From: a virus
Length of the DNA: 64,000 nucleotides
Strand: one strand, 5' to 3'
IMG/VR virus record: IMGVR_UViG_3300035698_014070
Location: 1 to 64,000 of that record
In this document: positions 42,704 to 52,062 of the stretch, piece by piece
How positions within the stretch are numbered: position 1 is the stretch's first letter
Layout: each line of letters starts with the position of its first letter
Translations under genes and position numbers: made by a program
Notes under the pieces: generated by a model
Seen by the model: only the letters and a program-made list of their open reading frames with translations
Database searches by the model: none
Told to the model about the DNA's origin: nothing

Positions 42704-44077
42704 ATGATAAATATACATGAACTATTACAACGAGTATTTGAAGCAGATATTGTACAACCAGAGCGTCCTCAACCAATAGCTCCACCTGCTCCTAATAGAA
42801 CTACACCACCTGAGCGTAGAAAAAGTCCTATTAAACCTATACCTGGTAAACATCCAAAACCTAAAGGTAATAAAGATGTAGAGCTGTTTTTAAAGAAACG
42901 CGGTATTGTAAATGAGATGGCTTTTGATCCAGGTGCGTTTAAAGATATTACTGATCCAAGCAAACGAGCGTGGATAGAAACCGGTACAGAAGATCTTAGT
43001 GAGATATTACCAGATGCAACAGATTCGCAACAAAGTTATCTTGAGATGGTTACATCAAAATCATATATAGAAATGTTAAATCGTGTTGAACGTTATACTG
43101 GCTTAAATGTGGATGATATTGATGTTCCTCAATTAATTGGTTTATTGTTTCAATCAATGAATACTGCTGCAGAAATAGAAAAAAACAATATTAATGCTTT
43201 AGAAAATATTGCGTTAATGAGCGTATTAAGTTTAGACGAATTTTCAATGGTGAAAGATTTATATGATAACGATGAAGTAAAATTTGATATAGAATTAATG
43301 AGTAGAGATAAACCGCTTGATATTGACTTAATGCAGCAGCATGACGAAGAACAAAATCCAGATGATAATGGATTGACAGACAATGAAGAAACAAATCTAG
43401 AATTGGCAGATGAGCTTATTAGTTCTGATAACACTAAAATGAAAAGACGTTTAGCAGATCTTTTAATACAAGGAAATGCTGTAAGTAAATTGTATCTATT
43501 TAATGTAGTTCGTGATAAATTGAATGCTATAGACGAAAGACTTCCTGCTTTATATGGAATAGCTGCTACAATGACGCAGCTTGGTTATTGGGTAACTCCA
43601 TTTGGTATTGAAGAAATGTCAGCATCAGCAGAAGAAATGACAGGTGGAGCAGAAGAAGTAATTCCTAGTGGAGATATATACGTAATTAAAGCACGTGGAC
43701 AAATATTTCCAATGTTAGTGCATGAAATTGTTAAAGGAATATATGAATACATTTCTTTAAACAATGATATTGGTACAGCCAGTGGTGGGTTACGTCAAGA
43801 AACCGAAGATATTATTGTTGGACCAGAGATTGCGAAGACATTAAAATCTTATGTTCCACTTGATCAGCAAGAGTTATTGCCATTAGTTCATAAATTATTT
43901 TTAGAACTATCACAATCTGATATTAAGAATGTACTCGCAAAAAATTCACAAGGTAAAAGTACTATGGATGAATTGCTTAAACAGGCTGAAGAGCAGTGGG
44001 ATGAATATAATAAAGAAGAAAATGAGTATGAAGATGAAGGTGAAGAACCCGAAGAGTTTGGAGAACAAGGTGAATAA
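42704..44077 (+). CDS. Hypothetical head-region protein, Pro-rich N-terminus, acidic C-terminus
   Basis: This 457-residue protein begins MINIHELLQRVFEADI, again a short amphipathic helix, followed by a proline-rich linker (residues 17-52). The middle is helical and the last ~30 residues are strongly acidic. No enzyme motif. An internal head or core protein is plausible from charge and place. Confidence 0.45.
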   Translation: MINIHELLQRVFEADIVQPERPQPIAPPAPNRTTPPERRKSPIKPIPGKHPKPKGNKDVELFLKKRGIVNEMAFDPGAFKDITDPSKRAWIETGTEDLSEILPDATDSQQSYLEMVTSKSYIEMLNRVERYTGLNVDDIDVPQLIGLLFQSMNTAAEIEKNNINALENIALMSVLSLDEFSMVKDLYDNDEVKFDIELMSRDKPLDIDLMQQHDEEQNPDDNGLTDNEETNLELADELISSDNTKMKRRLADLLIQGNAVSKLYLFNVVRDKLNAIDERLPALYGIAATMTQLGYWVTPFGIEEMSASAEEMTGGAEEVIPSGDIYVIKARGQIFPMLVHEIVKGIYEYISLNNDIGTASGGLRQETEDIIVGPEIAKTLKSYVPLDQQELLPLVHKLFLELSQSDIKNVLAKNSQGKSTMDELLKQAEEQWDEYNKEENEYEDEGEEPEEFGEQGE

Positions 44078-44955
44078 TGAGTGTATATAGTATTGCAAAT
44101 AATGTTGTTGAAAATATGAAAGTAAAAGAAGCAACTAGTATGAGTAACATTGCATATGTAGCAGGCGGATTTGGAACAGTTAAAACAGCTTTAAAAATAT
44201 TATCACAAATGAAAGATGATTGGGGAGTTGAAGTATTAGAAGGAGAAGAAGAAACATATAATGTAAAGATAGAAGATTCTTTAATAATATCAGTACCTAA
44301 AGATTTGTGGGAAGAATTTGCTATAGAAATGTTTGGTAATAAAATCAATGTAAAAAATATGAATTTAGCAAAATATTTAGAAGAATCTATAGTAGATTGT
44401 AATAAAGATTTACTTCGTAAAGTAAAAGCATCTGTAAAAAAATTGTATAAACAAAAACCGTATTCTATTATGGAGAGAAACATAAAAATATGGAGAGCTT
44501 TATTTGGAGCAACTCGATTTATTACAACTCCAAAAACATGTATACCTGTAGAATCAAAAATTAAATCTTCTAAGTATCTTTGCAAAACTATTGAAAGTGC
44601 TTATGGTAAAGACAGAGGTATGCTTGAAATGCTTTTATCCGCACTGTCTAAAGGGAAAAGTTTAATAGATTTTGATGTGTTTGAAAATTATGATAAAATA
44701 ACTGGTACTGTTATTTATATTCGTAAAGATAATACTGTTTTTACATATGAATCTTCTATAGATTTAAATGGAAAGTTAACTGAAACAATTAGAGTAACTG
44801 ATAAAGACGTGCTTGAATCATTAAAAGAATCTAGATTTGGAAGACGAAATAAAAACATTGTTTCACCAAAGGGAGATTTTTTTACAAATAAAGAATTTAA
44901 AAACTTTAAAGCAATTATACAGGATGTAAATGATGAAACAAATAACAGAAGCTAA
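44077..44955 (+). CDS. Hypothetical protein
   Basis: This 292-residue mixed alpha/beta protein starts at an overlap with the previous stop. It has a basic middle (RKVKASVKKLYKQK) and strands near 215-245 (TGTVIYIRKDNTVFTYESSID). I recognise no family. The next gene starts within its last codons. Confidence 0.5.
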   Translation: MSVYSIANNVVENMKVKEATSMSNIAYVAGGFGTVKTALKILSQMKDDWGVEVLEGEEETYNVKIEDSLIISVPKDLWEEFAIEMFGNKINVKNMNLAKYLEESIVDCNKDLLRKVKASVKKLYKQKPYSIMERNIKIWRALFGATRFITTPKTCIPVESKIKSSKYLCKTIESAYGKDRGMLEMLLSALSKGKSLIDFDVFENYDKITGTVIYIRKDNTVFTYESSIDLNGKLTETIRVTDKDVLESLKESRFGRRNKNIVSPKGDFFTNKEFKNFKAIIQDVNDETNNRS

Positions 44956-45373
44956 AGACGTCACTATTTACAAGAACTTGCTTCGTCAACTTGGAGATTA
45001 CGCTACATCAAATCAAATGACTGGTGTATCTAAGTTGTTTCAGCAAGTTATAGATGGTGGAATAAAGGTATTACCAAAAGATGATAGAGCTTTATCAATT
45101 ATTGATAGAACAATTATATCTGCAGCAAATCCAGCTTCTTCAGTGCAGAAGTTTTTAAATGTACGTTTTTCAGATTTGTCTATTGATTTACGTCCTATTG
45201 TTAAAAATGGCCGTAGAAAAGAAGTTGCTTTTTGGTGTCGTAATGGTGAAGTATTTGATAAGGTTTGTGATCTTATTAGCTTTAGTGGTAAGGGCAGATC
45301 AGGGTACTGGTGTAATATTCGCGGTGACAAAATGGAACTATTGGATATCAGTTTTGAAGAAGTGGTGGTATAA
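44930..45373 (+). CDS. Hypothetical protein
   Basis: This 147-residue protein is read from ATG 44930 or 44933 and overlaps the previous gene by 26 bases. It begins MMKQITEAKDVTIYKNLLRQL. The C-terminus is strand-rich (YWCNIRGDKMELLDISFEEVVV). No family is recognised. Confidence 0.5.
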   Translation: MMKQITEAKDVTIYKNLLRQLGDYATSNQMTGVSKLFQQVIDGGIKVLPKDDRALSIIDRTIISAANPASSVQKFLNVRFSDLSIDLRPIVKNGRRKEVAFWCRNGEVFDKVCDLISFSGKGRSGYWCNIRGDKMELLDISFEEVVV

Positions 45374-45374
45374 C

Positions 45375-46907
45375 ATGGGTAATCAAATAAATCCAGCTGA
45401 TTTAATTTCGTACTTAAATGAAAATATTTCTTTTGAATCTAAGAAGCGGGTTAGTGAAACGCGTGGAGAAGGTAGAGGAGTAGGTGGTCCTACACAGCGT
45501 GATGGTGGTACGACTGTTTGTGTATGTCCACAATGTGGTAGTGAATGGAATCATCAGAAAGGTACTCCATGTTCACAGCAGCTTTGTCCTACTTGTAATG
45601 TTAAACTTCAAGGAAAAGCTTTTCATGAAATAAGCGCACCTATTAATAAAAAGTCTGTTGAATCTAAAACAGAAGAAAGCGCTGAAAAAAAGAAAGAAGA
45701 AGCAATTACACTTTCTTTTAACAAGAAAGCAAAAGGAACTGGTTTTACTTTAGAAAAATTAAAAAAAGGTTCGGGATATGAAATAAAGTATGATATTAAT
45801 TCAGATAATTTTAATAAGAAAACAAAAGAAAGTGCTGAAAAAGAAGAAAAATCTGATACACAAAGTATAGGCATATCTTCCAGTGAATCTGTTTGGCAGT
45901 GTAATGAATGTGGAGAGGTACTTGAGTATAGTTATTTAATTGATCCAAAGATTATGATATGTACTGAATGTAACAGTAAATCGCTTACATTAGTATATCC
46001 ATTACGCGAGCAGAGAGGTGAGAGTGGTCTTCCAGATAAAGAGTATTTCTTTTTGCTTGGAATGATTGATGATAAGATTGATGAGATTACTCGTACAATG
46101 TACGATGATTATAAATTTGATAACGCTATTTCACCAGATGCGGTTGTAGAATGGATTATGGATAATAAGTTAGAGGATATTGAAATACTTCGTAAAGAAG
46201 ATAGATTAGCTGATGCAGCAGAATTTGTAATAGATGCCATGGTTGGCGTAGGAGCGGCCTTGCCAAAAGGAAGTATAGAACCTAAAGAAGAGGAAGAAGC
46301 ACCAGCTGAGGGTGACCAGGATGATGAGTCAGAACCTGAAGAGCCAGTTGATGAAGAACCAGCACAAAATGATGAAGAAAAACCTGAAGAATCAGTAAAA
46401 GAAGCAGATACTGATAATATGAAAGTAATTGCTAGAGGTATTCCTAATAAAGATGCTGCTGAAGATATTGCAAAGAATCACGTTGGCGCAGTTGTATCTA
46501 CAGACGATAAAGATCCAAAGATGTTGATGGTGTTAATTAAAGAAGTTAATGAAAAAGAAATAAAAGAAAGTTCAGAAAGCACATATACATATAATGTTGA
46601 AGTAGAAGTATTTGGTGGACCAAATGGAGTAGAGCAAGTTAATCCATCAGTAAGTATAGATTACATGATTGAACAAGAATATCGTAGTTGGGGCATTAAA
46701 GAAATAGAAGTATCTATTATAACTAATCCTATTACATTTTGGATGAAAGATGGAGAAAGGGATATAAAAGTTCAAGTACCTTCTGAAAATATAGATATTG
46801 ATTGGATGCCAGGAACAGCGTATGTTCCTGATAATATAGAAGTGCATTTAAATGCTGATGGTAAATATGAAAATTGTACTTTAAATATGTACTACTTAAA
46901 GAAGTAA
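45375..46907 (+). CDS. Multi-domain zinc-ribbon protein, acidic
   Basis: I choose ATG 45375 (GAAGTGGTGG upstream), giving 510 residues; an earlier in-frame ATG would overlap two genes. Two zinc ribbons are clear: CVCPQCGSEWNH...CSQQLCPTCNVKL near 50-80 and CNECGEVLEYSY...ICTECNSKSL near 175-205. Acidic/proline stretches follow (EEEEAPAEGDQDDESEPEEP), then a C-terminal alpha/beta domain. The composition resembles other head-region proteins here. Function unknown. Confidence 0.5.
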   Translation: MGNQINPADLISYLNENISFESKKRVSETRGEGRGVGGPTQRDGGTTVCVCPQCGSEWNHQKGTPCSQQLCPTCNVKLQGKAFHEISAPINKKSVESKTEESAEKKKEEAITLSFNKKAKGTGFTLEKLKKGSGYEIKYDINSDNFNKKTKESAEKEEKSDTQSIGISSSESVWQCNECGEVLEYSYLIDPKIMICTECNSKSLTLVYPLREQRGESGLPDKEYFFLLGMIDDKIDEITRTMYDDYKFDNAISPDAVVEWIMDNKLEDIEILRKEDRLADAAEFVIDAMVGVGAALPKGSIEPKEEEEAPAEGDQDDESEPEEPVDEEPAQNDEEKPEESVKEADTDNMKVIARGIPNKDAAEDIAKNHVGAVVSTDDKDPKMLMVLIKEVNEKEIKESSESTYTYNVEVEVFGGPNGVEQVNPSVSIDYMIEQEYRSWGIKEIEVSIITNPITFWMKDGERDIKVQVPSENIDIDWMPGTAYVPDNIEVHLNADGKYENCTLNMYYLKK

Positions 46908-46916
46908 AGATATATT

Positions 46917-47846
46917 GTGGATTATGAATTATATAAAAAATTGTTTTACACAGTAAATGAGCAGACATCTGATTCTAATTATGAACCTTCTCGTGATTTT
47001 TTAGATGGAGTAGATAAAATATTTTTGTCTTTTTCAGAAGAAGAGTGCGAATGGATAGAACAAAACCGCTACTTTTTTTCTGCTAGTAAAATGATTGCTG
47101 GCAGTAAAAAAAATGAAGATGGAACATATGATTCTAATGTAGATTTAGATTTTAGCAATAAAAAATTTAAAGATGGGAAGTTACCGTTTAAATTAAATAA
47201 AGTAAATGGCAGTTTTAAAGTTTTTGATTGTGGATTAACAACATTAGAAGGTTGTCCTAAAATAGTTACTAAATTGTTTAGTTGTTTTAAAAATAATCTT
47301 ACATCATTAAAAGGAGGTCCTGAAGAAGTTGGAATGCACTATTCTTGCATGGCAAATAAACTTAAATCTTTAGAGTTTCTTCCTAAAAAACTTAGGAGTT
47401 TAGATTGTTCAATTAATAAATTACGTTCATTAGATAATTTTGTTCCTAATGAATTATCTTCTTTTAGTTGTTTTAAAAATAATCTTACATCATTAAAAGG
47501 TAGCCCAACAAAAATAATTAGTTATTTTGATTGCAGTAGCAATAAACTAACTTCATTAGAAGATGGACCTAGATACGTAGGTGGGGGTTATATTTGTGCA
47601 AGAAATAAATTAATATCTTTAAAAGGAGCTCCTAAATCTATTACTGTAAGTGAAGGGTTTAGTAATTTTAATTGTTCGCATAATGAGTTAACATCATTAG
47701 AATTTGCTCCACAATACGTATCTGGAACTTTTGATTGTAGTAAAAATAAACTAACTTCTTATGAATTTATACCTAAAAAAGTAAAAAAAGTTATTAGTAA
47801 AGGTAATCCAATAACATACGAACAATGGATAAAACAAAATGAGTAA
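46917..47846 (+). CDS. Leucine-rich-repeat protein
   Basis: This 309-residue protein probably starts at GTG 46917. From about residue 85 to 300 it has roughly nine LRR-like units of the type LTSLKGGPEEVGMHYSC, with Cys/Asn and Leu at fixed places (SCFKNNLTSLKG, DCSSNKLTSLEDG, NCSHNELTSLEFAP). Such repeats build a solenoid for protein binding and occur in large-phage genomes. A shorter relative is at 50737. Confidence 0.65.
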   Translation: MDYELYKKLFYTVNEQTSDSNYEPSRDFLDGVDKIFLSFSEEECEWIEQNRYFFSASKMIAGSKKNEDGTYDSNVDLDFSNKKFKDGKLPFKLNKVNGSFKVFDCGLTTLEGCPKIVTKLFSCFKNNLTSLKGGPEEVGMHYSCMANKLKSLEFLPKKLRSLDCSINKLRSLDNFVPNELSSFSCFKNNLTSLKGSPTKIISYFDCSSNKLTSLEDGPRYVGGGYICARNKLISLKGAPKSITVSEGFSNFNCSHNELTSLEFAPQYVSGTFDCSKNKLTSYEFIPKKVKKVISKGNPITYEQWIKQNE

Positions 47847-48207
47847 AAAAAATCCAATACAAAGAAAACCATATGAGCCTGATAAAAGTGAATATCAAAT
47901 AGCGGTAGATTCGCGTAATTACTTCGTGGTAAGTCCAAAAACAATAAACGCTGCTATTTTTTTTGGTAAAGGCACTAATTGGAGTATTTCTACACCTGAT
48001 TTAAAATACAATACATTATATGATGGATTTATGCTTTTTGAAAAATATTATATTGTAATTAGAAAACACGATGCTAGAAAATGGTTAGTTATAGCGTTTT
48101 CTGATGGAGCTACCGAAACTTATGATGAGCACTTTACAAGTATTGATGATTATTTAATGATAATAAAAGCAGTAAATCAAGATATAGATGCTGATAAGCG
48201 CAAATAA
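47839..48207 (+). CDS. Hypothetical protein with GKGTNWSIS motif
   Basis: This 122-residue protein overlaps the previous stop. Residues 40-60 (NAAIFFGKGTNWSISTPDLKY) and the following strands (YYIVIRKHDARKWLVIAFSDG) correspond in order to the GAGAPWCT region of the protein at 21342. The Trp is kept but the Cys is changed to Ser. It may be a stand-alone, possibly inactive version of that domain. Confidence 0.5.
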   Translation: MSKKNPIQRKPYEPDKSEYQIAVDSRNYFVVSPKTINAAIFFGKGTNWSISTPDLKYNTLYDGFMLFEKYYIVIRKHDARKWLVIAFSDGATETYDEHFTSIDDYLMIIKAVNQDIDADKRK

Positions 48208-48216
48208 AATTAATAA

Positions 48217-50667
48217 ATGTTTAATGAATTATACGAAAATTTAGCTTCTGTTTTAGAGAATAATGGGCATGAGTACTCTAATGTTCAGATAACAATAACA
48301 GGTGAACTTTCTAAAAAAATGCTTGATTATGGTAAAAGTATACCTGATGAAGAAATTTATACTGATGAGAATGATCCATCGTATGGTAGAGAAAAAGATA
48401 CACATGTTACTGTGCGGTATGGATTAACAACAGACAATCCATCTGAATTACAAAAAGCTTTTACAGATTTTGGCATAATAAAATTAAAAATGAATAATAT
48501 ATCTGTTTTTGAGACAGATGATTATGCTATAATTAAAATAGATATTGATAGCAATGATTTACATAAAGCGAATGAATTAGTTGGTGAAACAGAAGATGTA
48601 CCTGGTGAAACATATAAAGAGTACAAACCGCATGCTACAATTGCTTATGTAAAGAAAGGTGCTGGAAAGAAATACATTGATAATAAAACATTTAATGGTG
48701 AAGAAATAACTGTTAATACAATTGAATTGAATGATAGGAACGATACTAAACACACGATAAATTTATCTCGAGATATGTCTGCAGAATGTAAGTTGCAGAA
48801 GATCCATAAGGCGACTGTGAGTGAAAATGCAGACATTAACGAATTAGATTGGAAAAAGACAGCTAAGGTTGCGGCTGCTACAACAGCAGTAGGATTGGTT
48901 GGATTGCTAGGCCAGCAAAAAGCATATAGAAATTATGATAAAGGACTTATAGCGAACCAATCTGCTTCTGCTGTTACTAAATCTGCTGAGCAACCTGAAG
49001 TTCAGCAGAAACTGGCAAAGGAAACTAACGTAAATGAAATAGATATAGATAAGATTGCACAAATAGAGTCATCTAATAATCCTACCGCTGTTAATAAAAG
49101 AACAGGTACACGCGGGTTATGCCAGTTTATGGAGCCAACTTGGAATGATGTTATTAAAAAGATGAAAGTTGATTGGACATGGGAAGATGCTTTTGATCCT
49201 AATAAAAACAGAACAGCAGCTGAGTTTTATATAAACAAAGACATACCACGTATGTTACAATATTATAAGATAGAGGATACAAATGAAACAAGACTTGCGT
49301 CTTATAACTGGGGTATTGGTAATGTGAAAAAAGCAGTTCGTAAGTATGGAAAAGATTGGATTAATCACATTCCTACAGAAACTCGTAATTATATTCAGAA
49401 GTATAATGCATTACAAGAAGTAATTCAGCATGATGGTGGAAACTTTCAGCACTTTTTTGTTGATGCAAAAGGTTACGCAATACAAGTAGCAAGTCATGTA
49501 GAGTATGTAAAGAAAAAACTTGGTACTAATTATGCTGATGAAAAAGCAGTTAATAAGTATATGAAAAAGAATAAACTGATACGTTTAGGGCAGACTGAAG
49601 ATGTTTTGTTTTTCGTATCAGTTGCCAGTAAAGTAACAGATGTTCAAATAAAAGTATTAAGAAAGCTTCTTCGTTCTGGTACAACATTGTATTACGATAT
49701 ATTTAAAGGAACTAAACGTATTAATTCTGGTTCAGGATTTAAAGAGTTTTTAGAAGATCTTGAATATTATAAAATGTATAAGCCTAAAACAAACGAATCT
49801 ACTATTGATTTTCCTAGAGAAGATTTACCTACGGAGATATGGACAAAAGAGAATGGTGAATATGTTTTAAGAGATGATGTGTATAATAAGATCGTGAAAA
49901 CACTGGCACAATATCCTAACGTTGATTTAAATAAATTAGCTACAACGATGCACATAACTGGTTCAATCGGGACTAATCAGCATGATGATGATTGTGATTT
50001 GGATGTACATATATTACCATTAGAAGGTAAAGCAGATAATCATTTACAAAAAGATGTATTTAAGTGGTTTAATGAAAACAGAGACAAAATTGATGGATAC
50101 GTTGGTGAACATCCTATTGAAGTATATATTCAGTTAGATCCACAGCAAGAATTGTTTGCAGATGCGGCGTATGATGTTGGTAATAAGAGATGGTTAAAGG
50201 GTCCTAAGAAAGCTGCTTCGTCTTATAATCCGTATGAAGAGTTTAAAGAATTGTTAGTAGATGTAGTAAGTGATGCAGAAGAAGCTGATAAGGTATTGGG
50301 TGAACTTAAGCGAGATACAATAGATTATACAACTATTGTTCGCGCGATGCGCTACCTAAGTACAGGTGATAAAGAACACTTACACGATATGCTATTATCA
50401 AAGTCGGTTGAGATTGATGCAGATATACGTGCGTTGATTAAACAAAAAGGAGAGTGGACAAACGCTCGCCATATGTCATCGCAAGCCACACCCGAAGATG
50501 CCTTAAAAGATGTAGACATTGCTAAAAGATGGAAAGATGAAAATGCAAAATTTAAATTTATGAATCGCTACAATTACGTCAAGCTTATAAAAGATCTTGA
50601 AGATATGATTAAAGATGAAGAGCTTTCTGATAGAGAAATAAATCTTATACAAAGAACTTTAACATGA
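48217..50667 (+). CDS. Three-domain protein: 2H phosphoesterase, lytic transglycosylase, nucleotidyltransferase-like
   Basis: This 816-residue protein has three enzyme-like parts. Residues 1-185 carry two HxT(V/I) motifs, HVTV (63-66) and HATI (139-142), as in 2H phosphoesterases. Residues 215-232 are hydrophobic. Residues 278-400 are a lysozyme-like transglycosylase (IAQIESSNNPTAVN with Glu284, GTRGLCQFMEPTWNDV, RLASYNWGIGNVKKAV). Residues about 575-650 have GSIGTNQHDDDCDLDVHI and HPIEVYIQL, a Pol beta-like nucleotidyltransferase pattern (GS...DxD). It begins MFNELYENLASVLE, like other head-block proteins. A virion-carried, injected multi-enzyme is plausible; all three activities are inferred. 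Confidence 0.7.
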   Translation: MFNELYENLASVLENNGHEYSNVQITITGELSKKMLDYGKSIPDEEIYTDENDPSYGREKDTHVTVRYGLTTDNPSELQKAFTDFGIIKLKMNNISVFETDDYAIIKIDIDSNDLHKANELVGETEDVPGETYKEYKPHATIAYVKKGAGKKYIDNKTFNGEEITVNTIELNDRNDTKHTINLSRDMSAECKLQKIHKATVSENADINELDWKKTAKVAAATTAVGLVGLLGQQKAYRNYDKGLIANQSASAVTKSAEQPEVQQKLAKETNVNEIDIDKIAQIESSNNPTAVNKRTGTRGLCQFMEPTWNDVIKKMKVDWTWEDAFDPNKNRTAAEFYINKDIPRMLQYYKIEDTNETRLASYNWGIGNVKKAVRKYGKDWINHIPTETRNYIQKYNALQEVIQHDGGNFQHFFVDAKGYAIQVASHVEYVKKKLGTNYADEKAVNKYMKKNKLIRLGQTEDVLFFVSVASKVTDVQIKVLRKLLRSGTTLYYDIFKGTKRINSGSGFKEFLEDLEYYKMYKPKTNESTIDFPREDLPTEIWTKENGEYVLRDDVYNKIVKTLAQYPNVDLNKLATTMHITGSIGTNQHDDDCDLDVHILPLEGKADNHLQKDVFKWFNENRDKIDGYVGEHPIEVYIQLDPQQELFADAAYDVGNKRWLKGPKKAASSYNPYEEFKELLVDVVSDAEEADKVLGELKRDTIDYTTIVRAMRYLSTGDKEHLHDMLLSKSVEIDADIRALIKQKGEWTNARHMSSQATPEDALKDVDIAKRWKDENAKFKFMNRYNYVKLIKDLEDMIKDEELSDREINLIQRTLT

Positions 50668-50744
50668 AAAAATTAATTGAACAACTTGAAAAATGTGTTA
50701 CTGAAATAAATCCTATAAGTGAAAAGGTGAAAATTTATGGATAA
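50664..50744 (+). CDS. 26-residue peptide made of a CTS-like helix
   Basis: ATG 50664 overlaps the previous stop by ATGA and the frame ends at TAA 50744, overlapping the next start. The peptide begins MKKLIEQLEKCVTE and ends ISEKVKIYG. It is essentially only the N-terminal helix found on the SLRDI proteins. It may be a translated remnant, a coupling peptide or a small functional peptide. Confidence 0.4.
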   Translation: MKKLIEQLEKCVTEINPISEKVKIYG

Positions 50745-51387
50745 GTTAGTTGAATATCTTATTAAAGAAGTAGAGAAGCAAGCTTCAGATGAAGAGTTTT
50801 TAGATAAAGTTGTTGATGGAACATACACATTAAACTCTGATGGCAGTTATGATGTAGTTGGTAATGTAAAAGTGTTTAAAACGCAATCAACTTTTATTTT
50901 TGTAAAATTTAGAAAAGTAAGTGGAAATTTTATTTGTAGTTATAATGACTTAACAACATTAGAAGGCGCACCTAAAGAAGTAGGTGGAAATTTTACTTGT
51001 AACAACAATATCTTAACAACATTAGAAGGCGCACCTAAAGAAGTAGGTGGAAATTTTACTTGTAGTTATAATGACTTAACAACATTAGAAGGCGCACCTA
51101 AAGAAGTAGGTGGAAATTTTACTTGTAGTTATAATGACTTAACAACATTAGAAGGCGCACCTAAAGAAGTAGGTGGAAATTTTACTTGTAAAAACAATTA
51201 CTTAACAACATTAGAAGGCGCACCTAAAGAAGTAGGTGGAAATTTTACTTGTAAAAACAATGACTTAACAACATTAGAAGGATTAAATTATGTTAAAGGT
51301 AAAATTATTTATAATAATAATCCTATGAATTGTGAAGAAGAAATAAAAAAGCACAAACAAAGAAAAGCATCACTTAGAGATATATAA
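50737..51387 (+). CDS. SLRDI-tag leucine-rich-repeat protein
   Basis: This 216-residue protein begins MDKLVEYLIKEVEKQ (CTS-like) and ends KASLRDI. Its middle is about five LRR units of 21 residues (LTTLEGAPKEVGGNFTCSYN), almost identical to each other, unlike the diverged repeats at 46917. The repeat array suggests recent tandem duplication. It shows that the N- and C-terminal peptides are attached to quite different cores. Confidence 0.65.
   Translation: MDKLVEYLIKEVEKQASDEEFLDKVVDGTYTLNSDGSYDVVGNVKVFKTQSTFIFVKFRKVSGNFICSYNDLTTLEGAPKEVGGNFTCNNNILTTLEGAPKEVGGNFTCSYNDLTTLEGAPKEVGGNFTCSYNDLTTLEGAPKEVGGNFTCKNNYLTTLEGAPKEVGGNFTCKNNDLTTLEGLNYVKGKIIYNNNPMNCEEEIKKHKQRKASLRDI
50930..51290 (+). repeat. 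63-bp tandem repeat array encoding LRR units
   Basis: A 63-bp unit (CTTAACAACATTAGAAGGCG, then CACCTAAAGAAGTAGGTGGAAATTTTACTTGT plus a variable 11-base segment) occurs about five times with very few differences outside the variable part (AGTTATAATGA, AACAACAATAT, AAAAACAATTA). It is in frame. The variable part falls on exposed residues of the repeat. Confidence 0.85.
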
Positions 51388-51388
51388 A

Positions 51389-51859
51389 ATGTCTAAAATG
51401 ATTCCTAATAGATCTATTGCAGCGTTTAGAAATTTTAATGACGTAAGCGTAAATAATTTCGGCTTTGAAGTAGATTTGTATATACCTAATAATGTATACG
51501 CAGATGTTGAAGATAATGATGCGTACTCTAAACCTGGAGATTACGAATACGATCATTATACTGCTATGGTATTTATAGATTGGTCGCCAAACATATATAG
51601 ATTACGAAATATTGGTATGTATACAGAAGGTGAGTTACCTATACTAGCTCGTTTTAAAACAACAGCGACTAATGATACAGGCGTGTCTGAAAGTGTTGAT
51701 ATTGTAAGGCATAGTTATATTAAGGTACCAACACAGTACGTGCCTGATAAAACGAGTGTCACTGATGAGTTTGATATAGTAGATGTATTGACATTTAATA
51801 TGCATGATGCGGCGTTAGCTAAACAGTACAAGTTGGCGCCAAGGAGAACGTTAGACTAA
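51389..51859 (+). CDS. Putative connector or tail-completion protein
   Basis: This 156-residue beta-rich protein starts two bases after the SLRDI stop. Segments VDLYIPNNVYADVEDNDAY and HYTAMVFIDWSPNIYRLRNI suggest a small beta-barrel. It lies 1.3 kb before the sheath gene, among neck genes. Family not recognised. Confidence 0.45.
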   Translation: MSKMIPNRSIAAFRNFNDVSVNNFGFEVDLYIPNNVYADVEDNDAYSKPGDYEYDHYTAMVFIDWSPNIYRLRNIGMYTEGELPILARFKTTATNDTGVSESVDIVRHSYIKVPTQYVPDKTSVTDEFDIVDVLTFNMHDAALAKQYKLAPRRTLD

Positions 51860-52062
51860 TGCAGAAAGTAACAAACTTAACGAATGAAAGTATACATTTA
51901 TATATTTCAGGAATGGTTAAGCTAATTCTTGGTCCACATGAGAGTATAACTGTGGATATTAGTGGTATAATGAATTTGCCTGAAATACGCTCTAAGATTT
52001 TGATTGGTGAAAACTTGACAGAAGTAAATCCAGTAAGTGGAAAGATGCCTTTGTATGGATAA
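51859..52062 (+). CDS. Small hypothetical beta protein
   Basis: This 67-residue protein overlaps the previous stop (TAATG). VTNLTNESIHLYISGMVKLILGPHESITVDI is a single strand-rich unit like small virion proteins in sheath-proximal clusters. The next gene starts inside its last codons. Confidence 0.5.
   Translation: MQKVTNLTNESIHLYISGMVKLILGPHESITVDISGIMNLPEIRSKILIGENLTEVNPVSGKMPLYG

Noticed and set aside
45159-45374. Start of the zinc-ribbon protein at ATG 45159
   Set aside because: It would overlap the preceding gene by over 200 bases in another frame; ATG 45375 begins a sensible N-terminus right after that gene.
50930-51290. CRISPR array
   Set aside because: The repeats are in-frame LRR codons, spaced without unique spacers, and no cas genes are present. 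The same applies to the 48-bp repeats at 1-192.
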